A program made the position numbers and the translations under genes. A stretch of DNA of 64,000 bases. Origin: Paramesorhizobium sp049065735 (lineage in GTDB: Bacteria > Pseudomonadota > Alphaproteobacteria > Rhizobiales > Rhizobiaceae). Shown here in pieces: positions 19,204 through 28,306 of the stretch (the stretch's first letter is position 1; the number at the start of each line of letters is the position of its first letter). Below the pieces are notes generated by a model. That model did no database searches, had not been told where the DNA came from, and was given only the letters and a program-made list of their open reading frames with translations. The stretch lies in assembly GCF_049065735.1 (NCBI RefSeq), contig NZ_JBAKHD010000005.1:372001-436000 (forward strand), written 5' to 3'.

Positions 19204-19365
19204 GTCGTCGCTCCCACCCGGCCTTTCATCGGGCATGGGGGCGAAAATGGCAAGACTATCTTTCAAATGGACACGCGGCGCTCAATGTCGCAAACAAGCC
19301 TTAACAGCGCCACTGTGCCCGGCATAGTGCCGAAAAATCTATTCTATCCAAGGGAACGATACGAC

Positions 19366-21876
19366 ATGAAGACCCATGCCCGTGCGGTGGTGATCGGTGG
19401 CGGCGTGGTGGGCGTTTCGACGCTCTACCATCTGGCGAAGAAAGGCTGGAGCGACGTCGTCCTGATCGAGCGCAAGGAACTGACGTCAGGCTCGACCTGG
19501 CACGCGGCGGGCCTGTTGCCGCTGTTCAACCTCAGTTATTCGGTCGGGCAGATTCACAAATATTCGGTCAAATTCTATAAGGAATTGCAGGAGGAAACCG
19601 GCATGAATGTCGGTTTCACCAATTGCACCAATATCCGACTGGCGCGCACCAAGGACCGCTGGGACGAATATATGTATTATGCCGGGGTGGCTGAGACCAT
19701 CGGCGTGCCGGTTAAGCTGTTGACACCAGAGCAGGTCAAGGACGTCTGGCCGCTCGCGGAAACGGATGGCATCCTTGGCGCGATCCAGCATCCTGATGAT
19801 GGCTATATCCAGCCGGCGGACTTGACGCAGGCGCTTGCCAAGGGTGCGCGGGACCGGGGCGCAACCATCTATCGCTACACCACCGTGACCGGCATAGAGC
19901 AGCAGCCGGACGGGCAATGGCTGGTCAAGACCGACAAGGGCGATATCCTTACTGAGCACGTCATCTCCGCCACGGGCAATTTTGCGCGCAAGACCGGGCA
20001 GATGGTGGGGCTCGATGTGCCTGTCATCCCGGTCGAGCATCAATATATCGTCACCGAGCCGCATCCGGCGATCCTCGAGCGCAAGGCCAAGGGCCTGCCG
20101 GAGATGGGCGTCCTGCGCGAAAGCGACTCCTCCTGGTATATGCGCGAGGAAAATGGCGGCCTACTGCTCGGGCCTTACGAGAAGGGCGCGCCGGTTTGCT
20201 ATGTGGACGGGCCTTCGGACGATAGCGAATATGAGTTGTTTCAGGAAGACCTGGAGCGCCTGATGCCGCATATCGAGACGGCCATCGCGCGCGTTCCAGC
20301 CTTCGGCGAAGTGGGCATCAAGAAGGTCTATAATGGCGCCATCGCCTATACGCCCGATGGCTCGCCGATCATCGGCCCCGCGCCGCGTCTCAAGAATTTC
20401 TGGCTCAATGAGGGCCATTCCTTCGGCGTGACGGCGGCGGGCGGCGCGGGCTGGCAGTTGGCCGAATGGATCGTCGAGGGCGAGCCTTCCATCGACATGA
20501 TGGGCGTCGACCCGCGCCGCTTCGGCCCTTATGCGACCGAGGGCTATCTGAAGGAGAAGAACGAGGAAGCCTATGCGGAAGTCTTCTCGATCCATTACCC
20601 GGACGAGGAACGCGGCGCGGCGCGGCCTCTGAAGCGCTCGCCCTCCTATGACCGGCAGAAGGCGTTGGGCGCGGTGTTCGGCTCGGTCTATGGCTGGGAA
20701 CGGGCGAACTGGTTCGCGCCCGAGGGCTATGGCATCGATGTCGCCAGCCTCGACAAGCCGGATGTGCTGCTCAACCGAAACCATCCGAAGCCCGATGCGG
20801 AAGGCAAGGTCAAGGAAATCTGGTCGTTCCGCCGCTCGAACTATTTCGAGCATGTCGGCAATGAGGTGAAGAACGTCACCGAAAATGTCGGCCTGCTCGA
20901 TATGTCGGCTTTCGCCAAGATGGAGGTTTCCGGTCCCGGTGCGCGGGCGTGGCTGGACTCGATCCTCGCCAACCGCATCCCGAAAAAGCAGGGCCGTGTC
21001 GCGCTTTGTCATCTGTTGACTAAGAATGGCGGGGTACGCTCGGAATTCACTGTCTATGAATATTATCCGGGCTCGTTCTATCTGGTTTCCGCCGGTGCTT
21101 ATGAAAATCACGACCACGACTATCTCCATAAGCTGCTTCCCGCCGATGGCTCGGTGCAGCTTCGCCCCGTTACACAGAAGCTGGGCGTGCTGGTTCTGGC
21201 CGGACCGAACAGCCGCAAGGTCCTGCAGAAGCTGACCCGCACGAGCCTTGCCAACGAGGATTTCCCATGGCTCTCGGGCAAGCAGATCAATGTCGGCCCG
21301 GCGACGGCCCATGCGCTGCGCGTCAATTTCGTCGGCGAGCTTGGCTGGGAACTGCATCACCCGATCGAGCAGCAGAACACGATCTACGACCTGCTGATGG
21401 AAGCCGGCGCGGAATTCGGTATCAAGCCGTTCGGCATCCGCGCGATGACGACGATGGCCGTGGAGAAATCCTATCGCCTGATCCCGCGCGAACTCTCCAT
21501 CGAATACAACGCCTATGAATCCGGCCTCGACCGCTTCGTGCATCCCAACAAGGGTGAGTTCATCGGGCGTGATGCGGTGGTGAAGGCGCGCGAGGAGGGC
21601 CTGAAATGGAATTTCGTGACGCTGGAAGTGCATGGCGTGACGGATGCTGATGCACGCGGCTCCGAGCCGATCTATCATGGCGGCAAACTCATCGGCCGAG
21701 CGACCAATGGCGCTTATGGCTGGCGGCTGCGCAAGAGCCTGGCGCTGGCGATGGTCAAGCCGGAATTTGCCGCCGCGGGTACGGAGCTTGATATTCGCAT
21801 TCTCGGCAAGCCGCACAAGGCGACTGTCATTGCGGAATCGCCGTTCGATGCGGAGAATGAGCGGTTGAGGGCGTAA
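19366..21876 (+). CDS. Dimethylglycine/sarcosine dehydrogenase-type FAD oxidoreductase with GcvT domain
   Basis: Oxidative N-demethylase that would pass the methyl carbon to tetrahydrofolate. The 836-residue protein has an N-terminal DAO-type FAD domain: VVIGGGVVGVSTLYHLAKKG (7-26), SGSTWHAAGLLP with the His used for covalent FAD in this family, and PDGSPIIGPAP. A FAO linker and a C-terminal GcvT aminomethyltransferase half (about 440-836) follow, with GELGWELHHP and GIRAMTTMAVEKSYR. An open frame extends upstream to 18892, but that part overlaps the opposite gene, so I chose ATG 19366. A GlxA/GbdR-like regulator lies nearby. Confidence 0.9.
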   Translation: MKTHARAVVIGGGVVGVSTLYHLAKKGWSDVVLIERKELTSGSTWHAAGLLPLFNLSYSVGQIHKYSVKFYKELQEETGMNVGFTNCTNIRLARTKDRWDEYMYYAGVAETIGVPVKLLTPEQVKDVWPLAETDGILGAIQHPDDGYIQPADLTQALAKGARDRGATIYRYTTVTGIEQQPDGQWLVKTDKGDILTEHVISATGNFARKTGQMVGLDVPVIPVEHQYIVTEPHPAILERKAKGLPEMGVLRESDSSWYMREENGGLLLGPYEKGAPVCYVDGPSDDSEYELFQEDLERLMPHIETAIARVPAFGEVGIKKVYNGAIAYTPDGSPIIGPAPRLKNFWLNEGHSFGVTAAGGAGWQLAEWIVEGEPSIDMMGVDPRRFGPYATEGYLKEKNEEAYAEVFSIHYPDEERGAARPLKRSPSYDRQKALGAVFGSVYGWERANWFAPEGYGIDVASLDKPDVLLNRNHPKPDAEGKVKEIWSFRRSNYFEHVGNEVKNVTENVGLLDMSAFAKMEVSGPGARAWLDSILANRIPKKQGRVALCHLLTKNGGVRSEFTVYEYYPGSFYLVSAGAYENHDHDYLHKLLPADGSVQLRPVTQKLGVLVLAGPNSRKVLQKLTRTSLANEDFPWLSGKQINVGPATAHALRVNFVGELGWELHHPIEQQNTIYDLLMEAGAEFGIKPFGIRAMTTMAVEKSYRLIPRELSIEYNAYESGLDRFVHPNKGEFIGRDAVVKAREEGLKWNFVTLEVHGVTDADARGSEPIYHGGKLIGRATNGAYGWRLRKSLALAMVKPEFAAAGTELDIRILGKPHKATVIAESPFDAENERLRA

Positions 21877-21904
21877 GATCGTTAAACGTCGGCGCTCTAC
21901 GGCG

Positions 21905-22060
21905 CCCCCCTCTGTCCTGCCGGACATCTCCCCCGCAAGGGGGGAGATTGGCTGGCACGACGATCACCGCCTATTCTGCGGCGTTTGCGATTGGCGGAAG
22001 CGGAAATGACAGTGTAATCTCCCCCCTTGCGGGGGAGATGTCCGGCAGGACAGAGGGGGG
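21905..22060. repeat. 156-bp palindromic element, copy A
   Basis: Inverted arms begin CCCCCCTCTGTCCTGCCGG and end in CCGGCAGGACAGAGGGGGG. Each arm also contains its own hairpin (TCTCCCCC..GGGGGAGA). The loop sequence is CGCAAG in the left arm and CTTGCG in the right, a matched variant shared with copy B. It lies between the convergent dehydrogenase and the AraC-family regulator. Confidence 0.85.
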
Positions 22061-22097
22061 TGCCGTAGAGCGCCGACGGTCCCGTTTAAGTCAAACC

Positions 22098-23096
22098 TCA
22101 CGCCGCCATCGGCTGCTTCCGTTCCGCCCGCTCCTGCTGCGGGGATCGCCCATAGAGTTCCCGGTAGCATTTGGAGAAATGCGAGGCGGAGACGAAGCCG
22201 CAGGCGACGGCGACTTCTACCACTGGCATGGAGGACTGGATCAGCAGATGCCGGGCGCGGTCGAGGCGGATCTCCAGATAATAGCGGGCAGGGGAGCGGC
22301 CCATCTCCTGCCGGAACAGGCGCTCGATCTGGCGGCGCGACAGGCCGACATGCTCCGCCACTTCGATGAGCGAGAGCGGTTCCGTCAGGCTCGCCTCCAT
22401 CAACTCGATGATCGTCAGCACCTTGGAGTTCTGCACGCCCAGTCGCGCGCGCAAAGGCAGGCGCTGGCGGTCGTGCGGGTTGCGCACCCGGTCGGTCAAC
22501 GCCTGCTCGCAGACGCGGTTGACGAGATTGTCGTCGAAATCATCGCCGATCAGCTTCAGCATCATGTCAAGCGCGGCGGTGCCGCCAGCGCAGGTGTAGA
22601 GATTGCCGTCAACTTCGAAAAGATCGGCATAGACATCGGCCTTCGGAAAAGCCTCGGCGAAGCCGGGCAGGTTCTCCCAATGGATGGCACAGCGCTTGCC
22701 GGATAGGAGGCCGGCTGCGGCGAGAATATGCGCGCCGGTGCAAAGGCCGCCCACCGCCACGCCGCGATTATACTCCTCGCGCAACCAGGCGAAGACCGAT
22801 TTGTTCTGGAATTTCTCGACATTGACGCCGGAGCAGACTAGCACCATCGACGGCCGCTCCTCGCCGGTCAGATAGCGGCGCTCGTCCTCCAGCGAGGCGT
22901 CCACGGCGCACTCCACGCCATTCGACGCCCGCACCGGCTTGCCATCCGCCGAGGCCAGACGCCAGCGATAGGCATTGTAGCCCAGCATCCGGTTGGCGAT
23001 GCGTAAGGGTTCGATGGCCGTCGCAAACGCGATCATCGAGAAATCAGGAACAAGAAAAAAGACGAATGAGCGCTTTATAAGCGTTTTCTGATGCAT
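22098..23096 (-). CDS. GlxA/GbdR-like AraC-family transcriptional regulator
   Basis: The 332-residue regulator has an N-terminal DJ-1/PfpI-like amidotransferase fold (residues 10-195) with the nucleophile-elbow stretch VAVGGLCTGAHILAAAGLL. Two helix-turn-helix units follow in a C-terminal AraC domain (about 225-325: LIEVAEHVGLSRRQIERLFRQ and VVEVAVACGFVSASHFSKCYRE, each a family signature). This architecture is that of GlxA and of Pseudomonas GbdR, which controls glycine-betaine and dimethylglycine catabolism. The adjacent dimethylglycine-dehydrogenase-type gene fits that role. It is separated from that gene by repeat copy A. Confidence 0.88.
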   Translation of the reverse strand: MHQKTLIKRSFVFFLVPDFSMIAFATAIEPLRIANRMLGYNAYRWRLASADGKPVRASNGVECAVDASLEDERRYLTGEERPSMVLVCSGVNVEKFQNKSVFAWLREEYNRGVAVGGLCTGAHILAAAGLLSGKRCAIHWENLPGFAEAFPKADVYADLFEVDGNLYTCAGGTAALDMMLKLIGDDFDDNLVNRVCEQALTDRVRNPHDRQRLPLRARLGVQNSKVLTIIELMEASLTEPLSLIEVAEHVGLSRRQIERLFRQEMGRSPARYYLEIRLDRARHLLIQSSMPVVEVAVACGFVSASHFSKCYRELYGRSPQQERAERKQPMAA

Positions 23097-23227
23097 GGCC
23101 GGTCACCATTGTCGTTCCCCGTCGCTTATGAACCATTATTCTGGTTTCTTTACGACCGAAACCATTGAACCATAGAACTATTTCCGAGGGAAGTGCGACG
23201 TAGTGGCTGTCGCAAAAAGAAAACGCC

Positions 23228-23395
23228 TCAAATGTCCTTCTTAAGCTTGTTTCCGTCGGCTCTACGATCCAACGCCGGCCAGCCGATATCCTGCAGGATA
23301 TTCTCGGGCAGGGCGTAAAGGGCGCGGTAGGTTTCCCGCTCGCGCTTCCTTGCCAATATGAGCCTGTAGAAGCGCAATATCCCGGCGATGATCAT
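23228..23395 (-). CDS. DUF1127 small protein
   Basis: The 55-residue basic protein carries the DUF1127 (YjiS-like) pattern ETYRALYALPENILQDIGW, followed by a lysine-rich tail. The ATG at 23395 has a perfect AGGAG 8 nt upstream, which decides it over a longer 77-residue form. In alphaproteobacteria such proteins are often RNA-binding or growth-phase factors and some are controlled by LysR regulators such as VtlR/LsrB. Here it is divergent from a LysR gene across about 110 bp. Confidence 0.8.
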   Translation of the reverse strand: MIIAGILRFYRLILARKRERETYRALYALPENILQDIGWPALDRRADGNKLKKDI

Positions 23396-23507
23396 GGGTT
23401 CTTCTCCTGAAGTGACTTCGTTTACCGCCTTGACTATGGAGTGGGAAGTATGTTCAATCAAACGAAATTGATGAACCTATAAGTTCAGAATATTTGATGA
23501 GGCTATC

Positions 23508-24410
23508 ATGACCGCCCCGATGCACCATCCGCTGCCGATCCTCGACCTGGATGTGCTGCGCACTTTCGTTATGATCGCGGAGACGAAAAGTTTCTCCGCG
23601 GCGGCGAATGCCGTGTTCCGCACGCCCTCGGCGGTGTCGATGCAGATCAAGAAGCTGGAGGAGACGCTCGGCACGACGCTGCTCGACAGGGATGCGCGCT
23701 CTGTGTCATTGACCAGCGATGGCGAGTTGCTGCTTGGCTATGCGCGGCGGATGCTGGCGCTCAACCGCGAAGCGGTGGCGAAATTCGTGGCGCCAACCGT
23801 GTCGGGTCTGGTACGGCTCGGCTCGCCTGACGATATCGGTGAATGGGTGCTGCCCTTCGTTTTGAAGCGCTTTGCGGAAACCCATCCGAATGTGACTGTC
23901 GATGTAATCATCGACCGCAGCCTCAATCTGCGCCGGCGGCTGGAGGAGCAGCGTCTCGACATCACAATGGTCAATGTCGCCTGCTCGGGCGCGGAAAGCA
24001 GCGACATGGAAGTGCTGATGACGGAGGATCTGGTCTGGGTCGGTGCGAAGGGCGGCACGGCCTATGAGCGCGATCCGCTGCCGCTCTCGATGTGGGAGGA
24101 AGGCTGCGCCTGGCGCGGCAATGCGCTGGAGGCGCTGGAAAAGGCGGGGCGCGATTATCGGGTGGCCTATATGAGCGCCCATTCGACCGGACAGCGCTCG
24201 GCCATCCTCGCCGACCTTGCCGTGGCGCCGTTCAGCAAGTCGCTGGTCAGCGAAGGGATCGCCGTGCTGGGACCGGAACATGGCCTGCCGCCCCTCGGCC
24301 AATATCAGCTGGGCATGATCGTCGCCAGGAATGCCGGCCAGCATGTGCAGGTCGTCGCCCAGCATCTGCGCGGAATTTTCGAGACATACCGGCGGACGAG
24401 GAAGTTTTGA
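23508..24410 (+). CDS. LysR-family transcriptional regulator
   Basis: The 300-residue protein has an N-terminal winged helix-turn-helix (residues 12-75: LDVLRTFVMIAETKSFSAAA, TPSAVSMQIKKLE) and a periplasmic-binding-like effector domain (about 95-290). It is divergent from the DUF1127 gene, the classic arrangement for LysR control of a neighbour. The effector is unknown. The N-terminus resembles the LsrB/VtlR group of rhizobial and Brucella regulators, but I cannot confirm orthology by eye. Confidence 0.9.
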   Translation: MTAPMHHPLPILDLDVLRTFVMIAETKSFSAAANAVFRTPSAVSMQIKKLEETLGTTLLDRDARSVSLTSDGELLLGYARRMLALNREAVAKFVAPTVSGLVRLGSPDDIGEWVLPFVLKRFAETHPNVTVDVIIDRSLNLRRRLEEQRLDITMVNVACSGAESSDMEVLMTEDLVWVGAKGGTAYERDPLPLSMWEEGCAWRGNALEALEKAGRDYRVAYMSAHSTGQRSAILADLAVAPFSKSLVSEGIAVLGPEHGLPPLGQYQLGMIVARNAGQHVQVVAQHLRGIFETYRRTRKF

Positions 24411-24438
24411 AATTAATGAAGGTAAGGGAATCCCGCCT

Positions 24439-25200
24439 TCACGCCTGACCGGCCTTGATGCGAGCCGGGTTCCAGCCGAGCGCATTGTAGACATAATAGC
24501 GCAGGATGCCGGCATATTCGTGCAAAGCGAAGTCTGCGACTGCGAAATTATATGACCTGGGCACCGGTGACAGGACGGCGCCGATATAATCTCCGCGCAC
24601 CGGCGTGGCCCCAATGCCGAAATGAGAAAAATAGAGCAGGCCGCGGCGTAGGTGGATGGCCGAGGTGAGGAGAACAATCCGGTCCGGACCGTAGGCTTCC
24701 AACAGCGGCCTTGAGAACTGGGCGTTCTGCCAGGTGTTTTTGGACTTGTCTTCAGTCATCACATCCGCCGGGTCCACACCGATCCTAGTGAGAACGCCTT
24801 TGTATACGTTCGCCTCGCTCTCACCGGTGTTAAGCGGATCGCCTCCCGTCACAAGGATTTTGCAATCCGCCGCCGTCTTCCGACACTCATCATAGAGCTC
24901 CGTCGCCTTGACGATGCGTCCATAGGCGATGATTTCAGGCTCCACGAGATGGGTCTCGCCGACCTTTTCAAGTCCGCCGCCCAAAAGCACGATTGCGTTG
25001 CGTTTGCCCCATTGGACCGGCTGGGGCGTGAGATAGGGGCCCTGCAGATTTCCCAGGATAAGCGATGTAAGCGGACCGCAGCCTATTGCGAGAAACAGCA
25101 CGACGGCGAGCGTCAGCAGCGTTCGCGCGGCGAGGCGCCATCTGAAAAAGGCACAACAAACCGCCGCGGCGACCATGATGATGAGCACGTTAAAAGACAT
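24439..25200 (-). CDS. YdcF/ElyC-type DUF218 envelope protein
   Basis: The 253-residue protein has two N-terminal membrane helices (about 4-50) and a periplasmic DUF218 domain. Motifs are NAIVLLGGGLE (69-79), ILVTGGDPLNTGESEA, the SKNTWQNA segment (equivalent to the family's S-x-x-T-x-x-N-A) and LLTSAIHLRRG. ElyC and SanA relatives act in envelope and peptidoglycan homeostasis; the reaction is not defined. Convergent with the LysR gene and separated by 28 bp. Confidence 0.87.
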   Translation of the reverse strand: MSFNVLIIMVAAAVCCAFFRWRLAARTLLTLAVVLFLAIGCGPLTSLILGNLQGPYLTPQPVQWGKRNAIVLLGGGLEKVGETHLVEPEIIAYGRIVKATELYDECRKTAADCKILVTGGDPLNTGESEANVYKGVLTRIGVDPADVMTEDKSKNTWQNAQFSRPLLEAYGPDRIVLLTSAIHLRRGLLYFSHFGIGATPVRGDYIGAVLSPVPRSYNFAVADFALHEYAGILRYYVYNALGWNPARIKAGQA

Positions 25201-25263
25201 AGCTCTTGCCCTTTCCCATCAAAGGGGGCGCATTGTGCGCCTATTTTGGCCGGAAAGGAAGGC

Positions 25264-27315
25264 TTAGCCTCGATTCCGCCTCGCAGCCCGCTCCTCGCGC
25301 GAACGGCGGCGGGGGGCTGCGTCGCCGGATGCATCGGTTTCGGCGTCCAGCTTGCGCTCAGGCAGTTTCACAGCCGCCGAGAGCTTCGGGAAAGGATCGA
25401 CCTTGTTGGGGAGCGCCATGGCGTGAACGAAATGCTCCTGGAATTTCGGCTCCAGTGCGGTTTCGATCTTCTCGATGCGGCGGACGGTTTCCTCGATCTC
25501 GCGGCGGTAATCGCGGTTGAGCAGCGCCATGCGCGCGCCGGTTCCCGCTGCATTGCCCACCGCCTTGACGTTTTGGAGATCGCAATCCGGGATGAGGCCC
25601 AGCACCATCGCATATTTCGGATCGATGAAGGAGCCGAACGCTCCGGCGAAGCGGATCTGGTCGACATGATCGATGCCGAGCTTGTCCATCAACAGTTTCA
25701 CACCCGCATAAAGCGCGGCCTTGGCGAGCTGGATGGCGCGCACGTCGTTTTGCGTGATCGCGATACGCGGGCTGCCGTCGTGGAGCAGGTAAGAGAAGGT
25801 GCGGCCATTGGCTGTGACACGCGGCGAGCGGGCGGCGAGGGAGCCGTCTATGACCCCATCCTCGGAAATGATGCCCGTCAGATACATTTCCGCGATGACT
25901 TCGATGATGGCCGAGCCGCAGATGCCGGTGATGCCGGTTCGGGCGGCGGCCTCCGTGAAGCCGGGCTCATCGGACCATTGCTCGACGCCGATGATGCGGA
26001 ATTTCGGCTCCAGCGTTGTGGCATCGATGCGCACGCGCTCGATGGCGCCGGGGGCGGCGCGCTGTCCGCCGGAAATTTCCGCGCCTTCGAAGGCGGGGCC
26101 GGTGGGGGAGGAGGCGGCGACGGTGCGCTCCCGGTTGCCCAGAACGATCTCGGCATTGGTGCCGACATCGACCAGCAGCATCATCTCATCCTGCCGGTGC
26201 GGGCCTTCGGCAAGCGTCGCGGCGGCGGCGTCGGCTCCGACATGGCCGGCGATGCAGGGGAGCATATAGACGCGGGAACCCGGATTCAGCGGTAGCCCGA
26301 TATCCTGACATTTCAGATGCACCGCGCCGGAGACGGCAAGCGCGAAGGGCGCGCCGCCAAGCTCGGTCGGGTCGATGCCGAGGAAGAGGTGATGCATGAT
26401 CGGATTGCCGACGAACACCGCGTCGAGAATATCCTCACGCGAGATGCCGCCCTCCGAGCATACCTTGTCGATCAACCCGTTCACCGCCTCGCGCACCGCC
26501 AACGTCATCGCCTCGCGGCCATCAGGGTTCATCATGACATAGGAGACGCGGCTCATCAGATCCTCGCCGAAGCGGATCTGCGGGTTCGAGGCGCCCGCCG
26601 AGGCGAGCGTGCGGCCCGAGAGCAGCGAGGAAAGATGCATGGCGATGGTGGTCGAGCCGATGTCGCAAGCGATGCCATAGGCTTCGTTTTTCAAGCCCGG
26701 CCAGAGCGCGATCAGGGCAGGGCGGTCGCCTGTCTCATCCTGATAGATGGCGGCGGTGACGGCCCATTTCCCCTCGCGCAAGATTTTCTGGATGCGGGGC
26801 AGGAGGTAAGGGTCAACCTGCAGATCCTTGTACCCCCAATCCTTCTCGATGGCCGCTTTCAGCCGGTCGAGATCGCCCAGCGGCTTGTGCATGTCCGGCT
26901 CCTCGACCTCGACATAGCACATGCGAATGGCGGGATTGCGCTCGATAACGCGGGTATCCGCCTCCTTGCGCACCACCTGCGCATTGACCTGCACATCCTG
27001 CGGCACGTCGATGACGAGATCACCCTGAATGGTGGCCGAGCAGGAGAGGCGGCGGCCTGGTTTCAGCTCGCGCTTTTCGGCATAGCGGATTTCCTTCGGG
27101 CCGAGTTCGGAGATGTGGGTGTTTGATGAGGTGATGCCATGCTTGGCGAAGCGGCCCTCCTGCACTTCCACCTGGCAGCGCCCACAGGTAGCACGCCCGC
27201 CGCAGACGCTTTCGACATAGACGCCGAGCGCGCGGGCGGCCTCGAGGACGGGCGTGCCGACAGGAAAATGCCCGCGCTTGCCGGAGGGCATAAAGAGAAT
27301 CAGAGGATCACTCAT
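25264..27315 (-). CDS. Corrinoid activation/regeneration protein (RACE, DUF4445, RamA-like function)
   Basis: ATP-dependent reductive activator that returns oxidised Co(II) corrinoid protein to Co(I). The 683-residue protein begins with a plant-type [2Fe-2S] ferredoxin domain (C38, C44, C47, C92). A linker follows, then an ASKHA ATPase core (ACDIGSTTIAMHLSSL near 226-241, VDVGTNAEIVLGN, FAGAFGS). This is the RACE/DUF4445 architecture found beside MttB-family methyltransferases. The C-terminus ends in an Arg-rich tail (RRRSREERAARRNRG). It is last in the operon 29489-25264 and follows the methyltransferase by 14 bp. Confidence 0.92.
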   Translation of the reverse strand: MSDPLILFMPSGKRGHFPVGTPVLEAARALGVYVESVCGGRATCGRCQVEVQEGRFAKHGITSSNTHISELGPKEIRYAEKRELKPGRRLSCSATIQGDLVIDVPQDVQVNAQVVRKEADTRVIERNPAIRMCYVEVEEPDMHKPLGDLDRLKAAIEKDWGYKDLQVDPYLLPRIQKILREGKWAVTAAIYQDETGDRPALIALWPGLKNEAYGIACDIGSTTIAMHLSSLLSGRTLASAGASNPQIRFGEDLMSRVSYVMMNPDGREAMTLAVREAVNGLIDKVCSEGGISREDILDAVFVGNPIMHHLFLGIDPTELGGAPFALAVSGAVHLKCQDIGLPLNPGSRVYMLPCIAGHVGADAAAATLAEGPHRQDEMMLLVDVGTNAEIVLGNRERTVAASSPTGPAFEGAEISGGQRAAPGAIERVRIDATTLEPKFRIIGVEQWSDEPGFTEAAARTGITGICGSAIIEVIAEMYLTGIISEDGVIDGSLAARSPRVTANGRTFSYLLHDGSPRIAITQNDVRAIQLAKAALYAGVKLLMDKLGIDHVDQIRFAGAFGSFIDPKYAMVLGLIPDCDLQNVKAVGNAAGTGARMALLNRDYRREIEETVRRIEKIETALEPKFQEHFVHAMALPNKVDPFPKLSAAVKLPERKLDAETDASGDAAPRRRSREERAARRNRG

Positions 27316-27329
27316 TTTTTATCGGCCGC

Positions 27330-28292
27330 TCAGGCAGTCGCAATCGCTCCACGTCTGGCTTCCCGTCCGCCGCGACGGCGGCCACTGGTATCACCTGCGG
27401 GCTGTCCCGCATTGGCATTGGCGGCGTTTGATGGCTGATGATCGCGGTATTTCATGATCCACTTGCCGCAATTGGGGTCGGTGCCGTTGAGCACGTTCGC
27501 TGCATGGACCATTTCCATTTCCTGCGGGCGGCAGGGGTTCATGATGGCTGATGTCATGCCGCTGGCGATGACCATGGGAATGAAGGCGGCGTTGATGCCG
27601 TGGCGGTGCGGCAGGCCGAAGGAGATGTTGGAGAGGCCGCAGGTGGTGTTGACGCCGAGTTCTTCGCGGAGGCGGCGCACCAGCTTGAATACCTGCAGGC
27701 CCGCCGTGCCCATTGCGCCGATGGGCATGACCAGCGGATCGACCACGATGTCATGCGCCTTGATGCCGTAATCGGCGGCGCGCTGGACGATCTTCTTGGC
27801 CACCTCGAAGCGCACATCCGGGTCCTCGGAAATGCCGGTCTCGTCATTGGAGATCGCCACGACAGGCACGTCATATTTCTTGACCAGCGGCAGGATGGCT
27901 TCCAGCTTCTCCTCTTCACCTGTCACGGAATTGACCAGCGGACGGCCCTTGGCGACCTTCAGCCCCGCCTCGATGGCGGCGCTGACGGAAGAGTCGATGG
28001 AAAGCGGCAGATCGACCAGCCCCTGCACGATCTCCAGTGTCTGCACCAGCAGCGCCGGCTCGGTCGCATTGGGATCGACGGCGGTGACGCCGGCATTGAT
28101 GTCTAGCATGGTTGCGCCCGCCGCCGCTTGCTCCAGCGCGTCCTTGATGACCGTCTCGAAATTGCCGGCGACCATCTCGGCGGCGAGTTTCTTGCGGCCC
28201 GTGGGATTGATACGCTCGCCGATGACGCAGAAGGGCTGGTCGAAACCGATAACGATCTCTCGGGTCGCGGAGGCGACGATGGTGCGGGTCAT
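27330..28292 (-). CDS. Methyltetrahydrofolate:corrinoid-protein methyltransferase (pterin-binding, MtgA/AcsE-like)
   Basis: Transfers a methyl group between methyl-corrinoid protein and tetrahydrofolate. The 320-residue protein is a DHPS-like TIM barrel: FCVIGERINPTGRKKLAAEM near the N-terminus, MLDINAGVTAVDPNATE, PLSIDSSV and NDETGISEDP match the family fold of AcsE and the MetH pterin domain. In glycine-betaine systems such as Desulfitobacterium MtgA this step forms CH3-H4folate. The C-terminal 30 residues are an added Gly/Arg-rich tail (GRRRGGREARRGA). It lies 14 bp after the MetF-like gene. Confidence 0.9.
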   Translation of the reverse strand: MTRTIVASATREIVIGFDQPFCVIGERINPTGRKKLAAEMVAGNFETVIKDALEQAAAGATMLDINAGVTAVDPNATEPALLVQTLEIVQGLVDLPLSIDSSVSAAIEAGLKVAKGRPLVNSVTGEEEKLEAILPLVKKYDVPVVAISNDETGISEDPDVRFEVAKKIVQRAADYGIKAHDIVVDPLVMPIGAMGTAGLQVFKLVRRLREELGVNTTCGLSNISFGLPHRHGINAAFIPMVIASGMTSAIMNPCRPQEMEMVHAANVLNGTDPNCGKWIMKYRDHQPSNAANANAGQPAGDTSGRRRGGREARRGAIATA

Positions 28293-28306
28293 ATGTGCTC
28301 GTTCCC

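Noticed and set aside
18892..19365. 158-residue N-terminal extension of the dimethylglycine-dehydrogenase-type gene
   Set aside because: It lies mainly over the opposite-strand GT-C-like gene and its promoter, has no similarity to the family, and ATG 19366 begins right before the FAD motif.
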